Shown here: positions 53,711-63,121 of the stretch, piece after piece
Layout: each line of letters begins with the position of its first letter
Position numbering within the stretch: the stretch's first letter is position 1
From: JAGQYH01 sp041393015
Lineage (GTDB): Bacteria > Bacteroidota > Bacteroidia > Chitinophagales > JADIYW01
Direction of reading: 5' to 3'
DNA length: 64,000 bases
NCBI GenBank assembly: GCA_041393015.1
Contig: JAWKKV010000012.1
Coordinates: forward strand, 19,703-83,702
Made by a program: the position numbers and the translations under genes
The notes under the pieces: model-generated
What the model was told of the DNA's origin: nothing
Seen by the model: the letters and a program-made list of their open reading frames with translations, nothing else
The model's database searches: none

Positions 53711-54183
53711 GAAGATGTCTTCTTGGTGGAGGTGCCTGTGATAATAATTCAGATTGTCCTTTCAATTCAGTATGTATTCAGAATATAACATTTTCTGTGT
53801 GGGAATTTGGTGATAATGGAGTAAGTACTTCATTAAAATCCAAATCATACATATAATGATCCAGGAACTTATGATGTAACTCTTACATTGACAGATATAA
53901 GTGCAAATTGTTCTAGTGAAATTACGCTTCCAATAACAGTAACTGCAGATTCAGGTGTTCTTTCAGTTAGTAATGATACCTCTATTTGTGTTGGAAATTC
54001 TGTTAGTATTAGTGCTAGTGGAGGATCAACTTAATCGTGGACTTCAATCCTGCAGGATTTAACTCAACTAGTCCTGTAATAAATGTTTCTCCTAGTGTAA
54101 CAACTGTTTATACAGTTACTAGTCCAGGATGTGTTTCATCTTTGACTGAATCAGTTACAGTTACAATAAGTGATGCAGTTAGT

Positions 54184-55419
54184 TTAACAGTTAATGCAAC
54201 GGATTGCGATCCAGGGAATGTTGGAACAGTGGTTCAAAATTTACAAACTTATCAAGGATGTGATTCCATAGTGACCACAGTCACAAAAGCTTGTTACCAA
54301 GTTACAGTAACACTATCAATGCAACGGATTGCGATCCAGGGAATGTTGGAACAGTGGTTCAAAATTTACAGACTTACCAAGGATGTGATTCTATAGTGAC
54401 CACAGTCACAAGCTTGTTACCAAGTTACAGTTTCACTATTAATGCAACAGATTGCGATCCAGCGAATGTTGGAACAGTGGTTCAAAATTTACAAACTTAT
54501 CAAGGATGTGATTCCATAGTGACCACAGTCACAAGCTTATTACCAAGTTACAGTTTCACTATTAATGCAACAGATTGCGATCCAGCGAATGTTGGAACAG
54601 TGGTTCAAAATTTACAGACTTACCAAGGATGTGATTCTATAGTGACCACAGTCACAAGCTTATTACCAAGTTACAGTTACACTATCAATGCAACAGATTG
54701 CGATCCACTGAATGTTGGAACAGTGGTTCAAAATTTACAGACTTATCAAGGATGTGATTCCATAGTGACCACAGTCACAAGCTTGTTACCAAGTTACAGT
54801 TACACTATCAATGCAACAGATTGCGATCCACTGAATGTTGGAACAGTGGTTCAAAATTTACAGACTTATCAAGGATGTGATTCTATAGTGACCACAGTCA
54901 TAGGCTTATTACCAAGTTACAGTTCACTATCAATGCAACAGATTGCGATCCGAGGGAATGTTGGAACAGTGGTTCCAAAATTTACAGACTTACCAAAGGA
55001 TGTGATTCTATAGTGACCACAGTCACAAGCTTATTACCAAGTTACAGTTTCACTATTAATGCAACAGATTGCGATCCTGCCAATGTAGGAACAGTAGTTC
55101 AAAATTTACAGACTTATCAAGGAGATGTGATTCCATGAACCACAGTCACAAGCTTGTTACCAAGTTACAGTTTCACTATTAATGCAACAGATTGCGATCC
55201 AGCGAATGTAGGAACAGTGGTTCAAAATTTACAAAACTTACCAAGGATGTAGGATTCTATAGTGACCACAGTCACAAACTTATTACCAAGTTACAGTTTC
55301 ACTATTAATGCAACAGATTGCGATCCAACCGAATGTTGGAACAGTGGTTCAAAATTTACAGACTTACCAAGGATGCGATTCTATTGTGACCACAGTCACA
55401 AGCTTATTACCAAGTTTAA
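54184..55419 (+). repeat. type A array: ten 123-bp units
   Basis: About ten tandem 123-bp units encode 41-residue repeats of the form NATDCDPxNVGTVVQNLQTY and QGCDSIVTTVTSLLPSYSFT. Copies differ at only a few nucleotides, including at synonymous sites, indicating recent duplication or gene conversion. Small insertions of one or two bases at about 54290, 54950-55000, 55125, 55245 and 55330 break the frame. Confidence 0.85.
54291..55013 (+). CDS. repeat fragment of the giant protein (type A units)
   Basis: An uninterrupted 240-residue frame covering five to six type A repeats (DCDPANVGTVVQNLQTYQGC, DSIVTTVTSLLPSYS). It is in the correct repeat frame until about 54925, where a one-base loss moves it out of register. 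It has no independent start signal and should be treated as a piece of the 52966-59196 gene. Confidence 0.4.
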   Translation: MLPSYSNTINATDCDPGNVGTVVQNLQTYQGCDSIVTTVTSLLPSYSFTINATDCDPANVGTVVQNLQTYQGCDSIVTTVTSLLPSYSFTINATDCDPANVGTVVQNLQTYQGCDSIVTTVTSLLPSYSYTINATDCDPLNVGTVVQNLQTYQGCDSIVTTVTSLLPSYSYTINATDCDPLNVGTVVQNLQTYQGCDSIVTTVIGLLPSYSSLSMQQIAIRGNVGTVVPKFTDLPKDVIL

Positions 55420-56666
55420 GCAATACAATCAATTTAACGAGCTGCGACCCTGCGGATGTAGGAACAGAAATTGATACCTTGATAGCATATAATGGTTGCG
55501 ATTCAATTATCACCACAAACACGACTTTAGTTTCAACCTACAATATTACTCAAAATGAAACGAGCTGTGATCCTTTAGCAGTCGGGATCAGCATAGATAC
55601 TTTCATGAGTGCTTTGGGTTGTGATTCTATAGTGACGGTCAATACTTCACTTTTGGCAGCATCTTTTAATACCATAAATGTAGAGAGTTGTGATCCAAGT
55701 GAGGTAGGCACTACTATCGATACTTTGATTGCAGCAAATGGATGCGATTCAATCATCACTACAAATACTACTTTAATTTCGACCTATAATATTACTCAAA
55801 ATGAAACGAGCTGTGATCCTTTAGCAGTCGGCATCAGCATTGACACCTTCATCAGTGCTTTAGGTTGTGATTCCATAGTGACCGTTAATACTTCACTTTT
55901 AGCAGCATCTTTTAATACCATAAATGTAGAGAGTTGTGATCCAAGCGAGGTAGGAACTACTGTCGATACTTTGATTGCGGCAAATGGTTGTGATTCAATC
56001 ATCACAACAAATACTACATTAATTTCGACTTACAATATTACTCAAAATGAAACGAGCTGTGATTCTTCAGCAGTCGGCATAAGTATAGATACTTTCATGA
56101 GTGCTTTGGGTTGTGATTCCATAGTGACGGTCAATACTTCACTTTTGGCAGCATCTTTTAATACCATAAATATTGAGAGTTGTGATCCAAGCGAGGTAGG
56201 AACTACTGTCGATACTTTGGTTGCGGCAAATGGTTGTGATTCGATTATCACTACAAATACTACATTAATTTCGACTTACAATATTACTCAAAATGAAACA
56301 AGCTGTGATCCTTCAGCAGTCGGCATCAGCATTGATACGTTTATCAGTGCTTTAGGTTGTGATTCTATAGTGACGGTCAATACTTCACTTTTGGCAGCAT
56401 CTTTTAATACCATAAATATTGAGAGTTGTGATTCAAGCGAGGTAGGAACTACTGTCGATACTTTGGTTGCGGCAAATGGTTGTGATTCGATTATCACTAC
56501 AAATACTACATTAATTTCGACTTACAATATTACTCAAAATGAAACGAGCTGTGATCCTTTGGCAGTCGGCATCAGCATAGATACTTTCATGAGTGCTTTA
56601 GGTTGTGATTCTATAGTGACGGTCAATACTTCCTTTTGGCAGCATCTTTTATACCATAAATATTGA
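55308..56666 (+). CDS. repeat fragment of the giant protein (type B units)
   Basis: An uninterrupted 452-residue frame: after a few out-of-frame codons it enters the last type A repeat and then about ten type B half-units alternating VESCDPSEVGTTIDTLIAAN / GCDSIITTNTTLISTYNITQ and NETSCDPLAVGISIDTFMSA / LGCDSIVTVNTSLLAASFNT. It ends where deletions start near 56632. It is the longest clean part of the array and gives the best view of the repeat. No independent start signal. Confidence 0.45.
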   Translation: MQQIAIQPNVGTVVQNLQTYQGCDSIVTTVTSLLPSLSNTINLTSCDPADVGTEIDTLIAYNGCDSIITTNTTLVSTYNITQNETSCDPLAVGISIDTFMSALGCDSIVTVNTSLLAASFNTINVESCDPSEVGTTIDTLIAANGCDSIITTNTTLISTYNITQNETSCDPLAVGISIDTFISALGCDSIVTVNTSLLAASFNTINVESCDPSEVGTTVDTLIAANGCDSIITTNTTLISTYNITQNETSCDSSAVGISIDTFMSALGCDSIVTVNTSLLAASFNTINIESCDPSEVGTTVDTLVAANGCDSIITTNTTLISTYNITQNETSCDPSAVGISIDTFISALGCDSIVTVNTSLLAASFNTINIESCDSSEVGTTVDTLVAANGCDSIITTNTTLISTYNITQNETSCDPLAVGISIDTFMSALGCDSIVTVNTSFWQHLLYHKY

Positions 56667-58173
56667 GAGTTGTGATTCAAGCGAGGTAGACTGCTGTCGA
56701 TACTTTGATTGCGGCAAATGGTTGTGATTCGATTATCACCACAAATACTACATTATTTTCTACTTACAATATCACTCAAAATGAAACGAGCTGTGATCCT
56801 TTGGCAGTCGGCATAAGTATTGATACATTCATGGTCTTTGGAGTTGTGATTCCATAGTGACGGTCAATACTTCACTATTACCTGCTTCTTAATACCATAA
56901 ATGCGAAGTTGTGATCCAAGTGAGGTAGGCACTACAATCGATACTTTGATTGCTGCAAATGGTTGTGATTCAATCATCACAACAAATACATTAATTTCGA
57001 CTTATGATATTCCAAATGAAACGACTGTGATCCTTGCGTCGGATAGATTGATACATTATGATGCTTTAGTTTGATTCCAAGTGACGTAATCTCCTTTCGC
57101 TCTTAATACCATAAATTGAGAGTTGTACCAGCAGGTGGACACTGATACTTTGATTGCGCAAATGGTTATTAATTCACCACAAACACTACTTTAGTTTCTA
57201 CTTACAATATCACTCAAATGAAACGAGCTGTGATCCTTTAGCAGTCGGCATCAGCATTGATACATTCATGAGTGCTTTGGGTTGTGATTCCATAGTGACG
57301 GTCAATACTTCACTTTTGCAGCATCTTTTAACACCATAAATGTAGAGAGTTGTGATCCAAGTGAGGTAGGCACTACTATCGATACCTTGATAGCATACAA
57401 TGGTTGTGATTCGATTATCACTACAAATACTACTTTAATTTCGACTTACAATATCACTCAAAATGAAACGAGCTGTGATCCTTTAGCAGTCGGCATCAGC
57501 ATTGATACATTCATGAGTGCTTTGGGTTGTGATTCCATAGTGACGGTCAATACTTCGCTTTTGGTAGCATCATTTAACACCATAAATGTAGAGAGTTGTG
57601 ATCCAAGTGAGGTAGGCACTTCTTTCGATACCTTGATAGCATACAATGGTTGTGATTCGATTATCACTACAAATACTACTTTAATTTCGACTTACAATAT
57701 CACTAAAAATGAAAAGAGCTGTGATCCTTTAGCAGTTGGGACAAGCATTGACACCTTCATGAGTGCTTTGGGTTGTGATTCCATAGTGACGGTCAATACT
57801 TCACTTTTAGCAGCATCTTTAATACCATAAAATGTAGAGAGTTGTGATCAAGTGAGGTAGGAACTACTGTCGATACTTTGATTGCAGCAAATGGTTGTGA
57901 TTCGATTATCACCACAAACACTACTTTAGTTTCTACTTACAATATCACTCAAAATGAAACGAGCTGTGATCCTTTAGCAGTCGGCATCAGCATTGATACA
58001 TTCATGAGTGCTTTGGGTTGTGATTCCATAGTGACGGTCAATACTTCGCTTTTGGTAGCATCATTTAACACATTACAACTCCATAAATGTAGAGTTGTGA
58101 TCCAAGCGAGGTAGGCACTACTATCGATACTTTGATTGCGGCAAATGGTTGTGATTCGATAGTGACGGTTAAT
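55420..58173 (+). repeat. type B array: 246-bp double units
   Basis: The 41-residue unit here occurs as an alternating pair (82 residues, 246 bp): one half ends GCDSIITTNTTLISTYNITQ, the other GCDSIVTVNTSLLAASFNTI. The 246-bp step is exact through 55550-56500. About 22 half-units are present. Between 56632 and 57340 many short deletions degrade the sequence; less severe breaks occur at 57820-57850 and 58065-58095. Confidence 0.85.
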
Positions 58174-59196
58174 ACTAGCTTGGCGAATTCATTTGTTACT
58201 AATATTCAATTATTAAGTTGTAACGCTTCTGATACTGGCACAGTAGCCCATGTTTATACCAGCGCGAATGGATGTGATTCAATTGTAACAATAGAAACTA
58301 ATTTTTCTCCTTCTTTCCCATTAGTATTATATACAAGCTCTTGTAATCCTGCAGATACAGGCTCTTCTACTCAAAATTACATCAATAGTTTTGGCTGCGA
58401 CTCTATAGTAACGACGGTTACTTCGTTGAGTAATTCTTACTATTCTACTATACAATTAACGAGCTGTAATATTGCCGATACAGGCACAGATGTTCAAGTA
58501 TATATTTCCATTAATGGTTGTGATTCTATTATTGCTACTGAAACTAGTTTACTGCCATCAGATCAAGTCAATATTAGCTTGACCTCTTGCAATCCTTTAG
58601 ATACAGGAGTGGTTGTGCAAAGTTTAGTCAATAACAATGGCTGTGACTCTATCATATCGATTTATACAAGTTTAGTAAGTGGCGTTTCTTCTGTGTCGAA
58701 TCCAATTAGTGATACTACCATTTGTTATGATGGGGATTTGGTTTTAGATGTGAGTAGTTATAATGGAAATCAATACCATTGGAATTCTGGTGATGTTGGA
58801 CCTATAATTACAATTTATTCTCAAGGCATTTATATCGTTGATTTTATTCAAAGCAATGGTTGCTTAGGATTGGATACTATTATGGTGCAACAAGAGTTTT
58901 GCGAAGATCCATGTAAAGTAATGGCTCCTAAAGCATTTACACCCAATGGAGACGGAGATAATGATCTGTTTTTTGCTGTAACAAATTGCGAAGAAGAACT
59001 GATTTATTTTTCCTTCAGAGTATACAATCGTTGGGGAGAATTGGTGTTTGAAACGGATGATTTTAATCAAGGGTGGAATGGCTACCATAAAGGAAAACCT
59101 TCTGAATTAGACAATTATTTATATTATTTTGAATATCAATTGGCGAGTCAAGAAACCATTGAAAAAGGTAAGGGAGTAGTTACTCTATTGAGGTAG
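58132..59196 (+). CDS. C-terminal fragment of the giant protein with gliding-motility-type T9SS sorting domain
   Basis: A 354-residue open frame encodes the last type B half-unit, four or five diverged repeats (LLSCNASDTGTVAHVYTSAN, TSSCNPADTGSSTQNYINSF, TSCNIADTGTDVQVYISING, TSCNPLDTGVVVQSLVNNNG, each followed by CDSI), a short Ig-like piece with SDTTICYDGDLVLDVSSYNG, and the sorting domain (about 263-354: MAPKAFTPNGDGDNDLFF, FRVYNRWGELVFETDDF, WNGYHKGKPSELDNYLYYF, KGVVTLLR). The sorting domain marks export through the outer membrane by the T9SS and surface attachment or release. The diverged end repeats are intact, unlike the central identical ones. Confidence 0.65.
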   Translation: MIAANGCDSIVTVNTSLANSFVTNIQLLSCNASDTGTVAHVYTSANGCDSIVTIETNFSPSFPLVLYTSSCNPADTGSSTQNYINSFGCDSIVTTVTSLSNSYYSTIQLTSCNIADTGTDVQVYISINGCDSIIATETSLLPSDQVNISLTSCNPLDTGVVVQSLVNNNGCDSIISIYTSLVSGVSSVSNPISDTTICYDGDLVLDVSSYNGNQYHWNSGDVGPIITIYSQGIYIVDFIQSNGCLGLDTIMVQQEFCEDPCKVMAPKAFTPNGDGDNDLFFAVTNCEEELIYFSFRVYNRWGELVFETDDFNQGWNGYHKGKPSELDNYLYYFEYQLASQETIEKGKGVVTLLR

Positions 59197-59302
59197 ATAA
59201 ACCTATCTAACAATAGTGCGTAGTTCAAAATTTCTAAAATTGTAAATCTACATTCTTCAATCGTTAATTTGTTAGATCAATGATTGGAGACTTTGATTTT
59301 GC

Positions 59303-59821
59303 TTAATGCAAGTAGGCGCCTTCCACTTTATCGTTTTCGTCAAACTCGACTATCACCATTTCTTTGAAAGTTGTAGCTAAATGCAAACCAACAAAATCTG
59401 CTTTTATAGGAAAAAGTTTATGCATTCTATCCACCAAAACGGCAGCTTGTATTTTTTTAGGTAAATGATTGGCTAAAGGCTGCATAGCATAGTATAAGGT
59501 TCTTCCTGTATTACCAACATCATCAATAATTATTATCGTTTTGTCTTTAAAGTTTAATTTTGGATTGCCAAGTTCAATGGGATGATCATTAGGATTAATC
59601 TTATCTAACTTTATCCAAGAAAGTTGAATGGGGATATTGCCGAATTTTTTTAATCTTTTGGTGATCAATTTGGCTAGCAGTAAACCTTTATTTGCAATAC
59701 CAAGAATAATTATTTCCTCAGCTTCATAATTTTCTTCTAATATTTGATACGCTATTCTATCTAACATTCTTGCAGATTTTGCGTTATCAATTATTCTTTC
59801 AGGATGCTTCTTTTTAGGCAT
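59303..59821 (-). CDS. PyrR-like phosphoribosyltransferase
   Basis: The 172-residue protein belongs to the type I phosphoribosyltransferases. The PRPP-binding signature IIIIDDVGNTGRTLYYAM is at about 93-110, after the N-terminal IIILGIANKGLLLAKLITKR and before PKKIQAAVLVDR. The length and the QAAVLVDR...PIKADFVG end resemble PyrR, which regulates pyrimidine genes and has weak uracil phosphoribosyltransferase activity, but the usual DDVLxTGRT is DDVGNTGRT here and no pyr genes are near. A hypoxanthine-type enzyme cannot be excluded. Confidence 0.8.
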   Translation of the reverse strand: MPKKKHPERIIDNAKSARMLDRIAYQILEENYEAEEIIILGIANKGLLLAKLITKRLKKFGNIPIQLSWIKLDKINPNDHPIELGNPKLNFKDKTIIIIDDVGNTGRTLYYAMQPLANHLPKKIQAAVLVDRMHKLFPIKADFVGLHLATTFKEMVIVEFDENDKVEGAYLH

Positions 59822-59933
59822 TTTTATTAAATGTTATTTAGAATGATTCTTAATAGTTAATTACTAATCTTAAGGTATCTTTAAAAACTACAATTTAAGC
59901 ACAATACTAGTTATTTTCACATCAGTTTTAAAA

Positions 59934-59941
59934 TACCTTTG
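59934..59941 (+). promoter_or_regulatory. candidate -7 box for the iron-sulfur operon
   Basis: TACCTTTG fits TAnnTTTG exactly, 17 bases before the ATG at 59959. The upstream -33 region (TTATTTTCAC) has no TTG at the best distance, so support is partial. Confidence 0.4.
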
Positions 59942-59958
59942 AACTTTAAACGAAAACT

Positions 59959-61305
59959 ATGGCTATTGCTCAAATAATAATCTTCATTTCAGCTGTTATC
60001 ATTTCTACCTTTTTTGTGGTTGATAGAATTTCAGCTATTGCTTACAATATCAAATTGGGTAAGGATGAAAAGATCAATTCAGATCTATCATTTAGATTAA
60101 AAAGCATGCTATTAATTGCGCTTGGACAAAAGAAAATGTTCAAAAGACCTATTGCTGCATTATTGCATTTGGCGGTTTATTTGGCTTTTCTAATCACTCA
60201 AATTGAGTTAATAGAAATATTTATAGATGGGTTTACGGGTAAGCATAGAGCTATATGGTCATTGATTCATGGATGGCAACCTACAAGATGGTTGTATACC
60301 ATTACTATCAACATGATTGAATTTGCTTCTGTAGCTGCATTGTTAGCCACATTTGCTTTCTTATGGAGAAGAAATGCACTGAAATTGCCAAGATTTCATA
60401 AACCTGAAATGAAAGGATGGCCTACTTTGGATGCTAACTTAATCTTACTTTTTGAAATTGCACTAGTGACATTTATTATGATGATGAATGGTGGCGATCA
60501 AGCACTTCAAAGAATGGGAGCATCGCACTATCACCATACTGATACTTTTTTAGTAAGCTATGTTGTTTCTAATTTCTTCGAACAATTCTCAATGAATACT
60601 GTATTGATTATTGAAAGAGTAGGATGGTGGGGACATATTTTATTGGTGTTGTTCTTCTTAGTATATGTAACTTACTCAAAGCATTTACATATCGTTTTAG
60701 CTTTTCCTAATACCTTTTTTACAAGACCAGAACCTAAAGGTCAGTTAGCTAATATGCCTGCAGTTCAAAAAGAAGTGGCGTCAATGTTTGATGAAACTTT
60801 AGCCGCAGATCCTGGAGATATGGATGAGGAGTTACCAAGCTTTGGTGCTAAAGATGTTACAGAGTTATCATGGAAAAGTTTGATGGAAGCCTATACTTGT
60901 ACAGAATGTGGAAGATGTACGTCTTCTTGTCCTGCTAACTTGACCGGCAAAAAATTATCTCCTCGTAAAATTATGATGGATACGAGAGATAGGATGGAGG
61001 AGTTAGGCAAATACAAGAGAATGAATGGTGATGGAGAGCATGATGGGAAGTCTTTAATTTCTGAAGATTACGTAAGTAAAGAAGAGCTTAGAGCTTGCAC
61101 TACTTGTAATGCTTGTGTAGAAGAATGTCCAATCAATATCAATCCATTAAAAATTATTGTTGAGTTGAGAAGATCAATGATTATGGAGGAAGCAGATTCT
61201 CCGCAAGAATGGAACAATATGTTTACCAATTTGGAAAACAATGGCGCGCCTTGGCAATTTGCTGCAAGCGAGCGTTTAAAGTGGACCGAAGAACTTAATA
61301 ATTAA
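59959..61305 (+). CDS. membrane-bound iron-sulfur oxidoreductase, HdrC-like
   Basis: The 448-residue protein has about five membrane helices (about 3-22, 68-88, 108-135, 155-178, 213-240) like a cytochrome-b-type (NarI-like) anchor, then a soluble part with two [4Fe-4S] motifs: CTECGRCTSSCP (about 314-325) and CTTCNACVEECP (about 379-390). This fusion of NarI-like anchor and HdrC-like ferredoxin is common beside CCG-domain proteins in Bacteroidota and is thought to move electrons between the quinone pool and a soluble partner. The next gene, 30 bases downstream, encodes the HdrB-like partner. The physiological donor and acceptor are unknown. Confidence 0.85.
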   Translation: MAIAQIIIFISAVIISTFFVVDRISAIAYNIKLGKDEKINSDLSFRLKSMLLIALGQKKMFKRPIAALLHLAVYLAFLITQIELIEIFIDGFTGKHRAIWSLIHGWQPTRWLYTITINMIEFASVAALLATFAFLWRRNALKLPRFHKPEMKGWPTLDANLILLFEIALVTFIMMMNGGDQALQRMGASHYHHTDTFLVSYVVSNFFEQFSMNTVLIIERVGWWGHILLVLFFLVYVTYSKHLHIVLAFPNTFFTRPEPKGQLANMPAVQKEVASMFDETLAADPGDMDEELPSFGAKDVTELSWKSLMEAYTCTECGRCTSSCPANLTGKKLSPRKIMMDTRDRMEELGKYKRMNGDGEHDGKSLISEDYVSKEELRACTTCNACVEECPININPLKIIVELRRSMIMEEADSPQEWNNMFTNLENNGAPWQFAASERLKWTEELNN

Positions 61306-61335
61306 ACTGTATAATCGAATTATAATACTATATAA

Positions 61336-62130
61336 ATGAGTGATACGAATATAAAAGTACCGGTAATGGCAGATGTAACTGCTGAAGGAAAAACTCCGGA
61401 AGTGTTGTTTTGGACAGGTTGCGCCGGAAGTTTCGATCAAAGAGCACAACGGGTAACCATTGCATTTGTGAAAATTTTAAATGCATTAAATGTTGATTAT
61501 GCAGTATTAGGACCTGAGGAAGCTTGTACGGGAGATCCGGCAAGAAGAGCAGGAAATGAGTTTGTATTCCAAATGTTGGCACAGCAAAATATTATGACTT
61601 TAAACACTTATAATGTAAAGAAGATCATAACTACTTGTCCTCATTGTTTCAATATCATCAAAAATGAATATCCTGAATTAGGAGGCAATTATGAAGTTGT
61701 TCATCATACTCAGTTTTTAAACAACTTAATTAAAGAAGGAAAGCTAACCGTTCAAGGAGGAGAGTTTAAAGGCAAATCAATTACTTTTCACGACTCTTGT
61801 TACTTAGGCAGAGCAAACGAAGTATACGAAGCACCAAGAGAGGTTTTAGAAGCTTTAGATGCTGATTTAATTGAAATGAAAAGTTGCAAAACGAGAGGCT
61901 TATGCTGTGGAGCCGGTGGCGCACAAATGTTTAAGGAAGATGAGCCAGGTAAAAAAAGGATCAATCAAGAAAGAACAGATGAAGTAATGGAAACCGGAGC
62001 AGATTACGTAGCGGTAGGATGTCCTTTCTGCAATACCATGATTACTGATGGTGTTAAGGAGAAGGATCGTCAGGATTACGTAAAGGTGTTAGACATTGCC
62101 GAAATGGTTGCTAAAGCAAATGGTTTATAG
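61336..62130 (+). CDS. HdrB-like CCG-domain iron-sulfur protein
   Basis: The 264-residue protein has two cysteine-rich CCG-type motifs: TTCPHCFNIIKNEYPELGG then HDSCYLGRANEVYEAPR (about 95-175), and CKTRGLCCGAGGAQMF then VGCPFCNTMI (about 192-240). These motifs bind iron-sulfur clusters in HdrB, LutA and GlpC-type proteins. The first about 80 residues (LFWTGCAGSFDQRAQRVTIA) contain a third CCG-like piece. It follows the HdrC-like gene and they probably form a membrane-associated electron-transfer complex. Predicted soluble. Confidence 0.88.
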   Translation: MSDTNIKVPVMADVTAEGKTPEVLFWTGCAGSFDQRAQRVTIAFVKILNALNVDYAVLGPEEACTGDPARRAGNEFVFQMLAQQNIMTLNTYNVKKIITTCPHCFNIIKNEYPELGGNYEVVHHTQFLNNLIKEGKLTVQGGEFKGKSITFHDSCYLGRANEVYEAPREVLEALDADLIEMKSCKTRGLCCGAGGAQMFKEDEPGKKRINQERTDEVMETGADYVAVGCPFCNTMITDGVKEKDRQDYVKVLDIAEMVAKANGL

Positions 62131-62169
62131 TTTTTGAACTTTACCGTTAATTATTGAATTATATCTTTC

Positions 62170-62652
62170 ATGGAAAGTATTGCTACAATGTCACCCACCT
62201 CAAGAGTATGGATTTATATGGCGGATAGAGCCTTCACCAATGAAGAGTCATCGTTAGTCCATCAAGCTGTAAATAATTTTACCAAACAATGGGCAGCACA
62301 TGGCAAAGGCTTAACTGCAGATGGAATTATTAAGTACAATCGCATTGTCATTTTAATGGTGGATGAGTCTCAATATGGTGCAAGTGGCTGTTCCATTGAT
62401 AGTTCGGTTCACTTTATAAAAGAATTGGGTGAGCAATTGCAAGTAGATTTCTTTAATAGATTATTGATGGCTTATAAAGATGATAATGGTAATATTCAAA
62501 CTGTTCATCAAGCCAAATTAGGTGATTTAGTGGCTGACGGAAAAATTACTGAACAAACTTTGGTCTTTAATAACTTAGTTAAGAATAAAGAAGAGTTAGA
62601 TAGTAAATGGGAGGTTGCTTTAGCCAATAGCTTCTATAAAAGGTTGATATAA
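62170..62652 (+). CDS. conserved protein of unknown function, 160 residues
   Basis: The soluble protein has the pattern VWIYMADRAFTNEESSLVHQ, NFTKQWAAHGKGLTAD, ILMVDESQYGASGCSIDSSV and then a helical C-terminal part. The GCSIDSS word and the mixed alpha/beta layout are shared with a family in Bacteroidota often annotated as an ABC transporter ATPase, for which the sequence gives no support (no Walker motifs). It is 39 bases downstream of the HdrB-like gene and converges with the ABM gene. Function unknown. Confidence 0.7.
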   Translation: MESIATMSPTSRVWIYMADRAFTNEESSLVHQAVNNFTKQWAAHGKGLTADGIIKYNRIVILMVDESQYGASGCSIDSSVHFIKELGEQLQVDFFNRLLMAYKDDNGNIQTVHQAKLGDLVADGKITEQTLVFNNLVKNKEELDSKWEVALANSFYKRLI

Positions 62653-62659
62653 CTACTAT

Positions 62660-62980
62660 TTACAATCCAAACGAATAAGCTCTTTCAACCTTGCTGACTC
62701 TAAGGAAATAAGATTCATACCATTGCTTGATGCCTTTGTTTTGAGCAGCTTGATGTTCGATATTTGATTTCCATGCTAAAATAGATGCCTCATCTTTCCA
62801 ATAGCTTACTGTAATGCCAATTGTTTCGTTTGCCGATTCAAATCCTAAAAATCCTTTTTGTTGTTGTACTAATTCTACCATTCGATCCGACAGGGCATAA
62901 TATCCATCAATATTCCTTTTTTTTATAGAAGTGAAAATTACCGCATAATAAGGTGGAGGTGGCGTTTTAGCGAGAGACAT
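62660..62980 (-). CDS. antibiotic biosynthesis monooxygenase (ABM) domain protein
   Basis: The 106-residue protein has the ABM ferredoxin-like fold: YYAVIFTSIKKRNIDGYYAL, MVELVQQQKGFLGFESANET, IGITVSYWKDEASILAWKSN and HQAAQNKGIKQWYESYFLRV. Family members include heme-degrading and quinone monooxygenases, but many are of unknown role. It is divergent from the LVIVD-protein gene and converges with the preceding one. Confidence 0.85.
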   Translation of the reverse strand: MSLAKTPPPPYYAVIFTSIKKRNIDGYYALSDRMVELVQQQKGFLGFESANETIGITVSYWKDEASILAWKSNIEHQAAQNKGIKQWYESYFLRVSKVERAYSFGL

Positions 62981-63121
62981 ACTTATTTTTTATAAAAGTA
63001 ATTAATGAATTCATTATAGAGGATAAAATAATTGAATTTATCATAATGAGTAAAGCGTTAAAGTGTGTTCAATATTTGTTGCACTTGTATATAAGCTTTA
63101 AATTACTACGAAATTATTTTT

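Larger units (their letters stand above)
52966..59196 (+). pseudogene. giant T9SS-secreted Cys-rich repeat protein gene, reading frame disrupted at many points
   Basis: A single gene of about 6.2 kb is clear: an ATG at 52966 with a signal peptide (MKKQSILLLLQLFVSTLFA), an N-terminal beta domain, a long array of about 37 repeats of 41 residues with the core SCDPxxVGxxxxxxxxxxGCDSIxT, and a C-terminal gliding-motility-type T9SS sorting domain (FTPNGDGDNDLFF, VYNRWGELVFE). As written it is broken into several frames (stops or shifts near 53131, 53708, 53855, 54033, 54290, 54930-55020, 55120-55140, 55245, 55330, 56632-57340, 57820 and 58070). The rest of the window has intact genes, and the breaks concentrate in the repeats, so consensus error is a likely cause; true decay or recombination is the alternative. 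Expected intact product is roughly 2,070 residues. Confidence 0.75.

Noticed and set aside
55550..57667. Minus-strand open frames of 69 residues spaced exactly 246 bases apart
   Set aside because: They are mirror images of the type B coding repeats on the plus strand; the spacing is a consequence of the repeat, and they lack any start context or domain.
53708..58095. Programmed frameshifting as an explanation of the broken giant gene
   Set aside because: The breaks are numerous, of differing sign and size and at unrelated sequences; no repeated slippery site with a downstream structure was seen.
54184..58173. Possible CRISPR array because of regular repetition
   Set aside because: There are no unique spacers: the whole 123- or 246-bp unit is repeated, it encodes a protein repeat, and no cas genes are nearby.
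59205..59277. 9-bp inverted repeat ATCTAACAA / TTGTTAGAT after the giant gene
   Set aside because: The loop is 55 bases and no T tract follows; a chance match is likely in AT-rich sequence.
62170..62652. ABC transporter ATPase annotation commonly given to this family
   Set aside because: No Walker A, Walker B or signature motif is present in the 160 residues.
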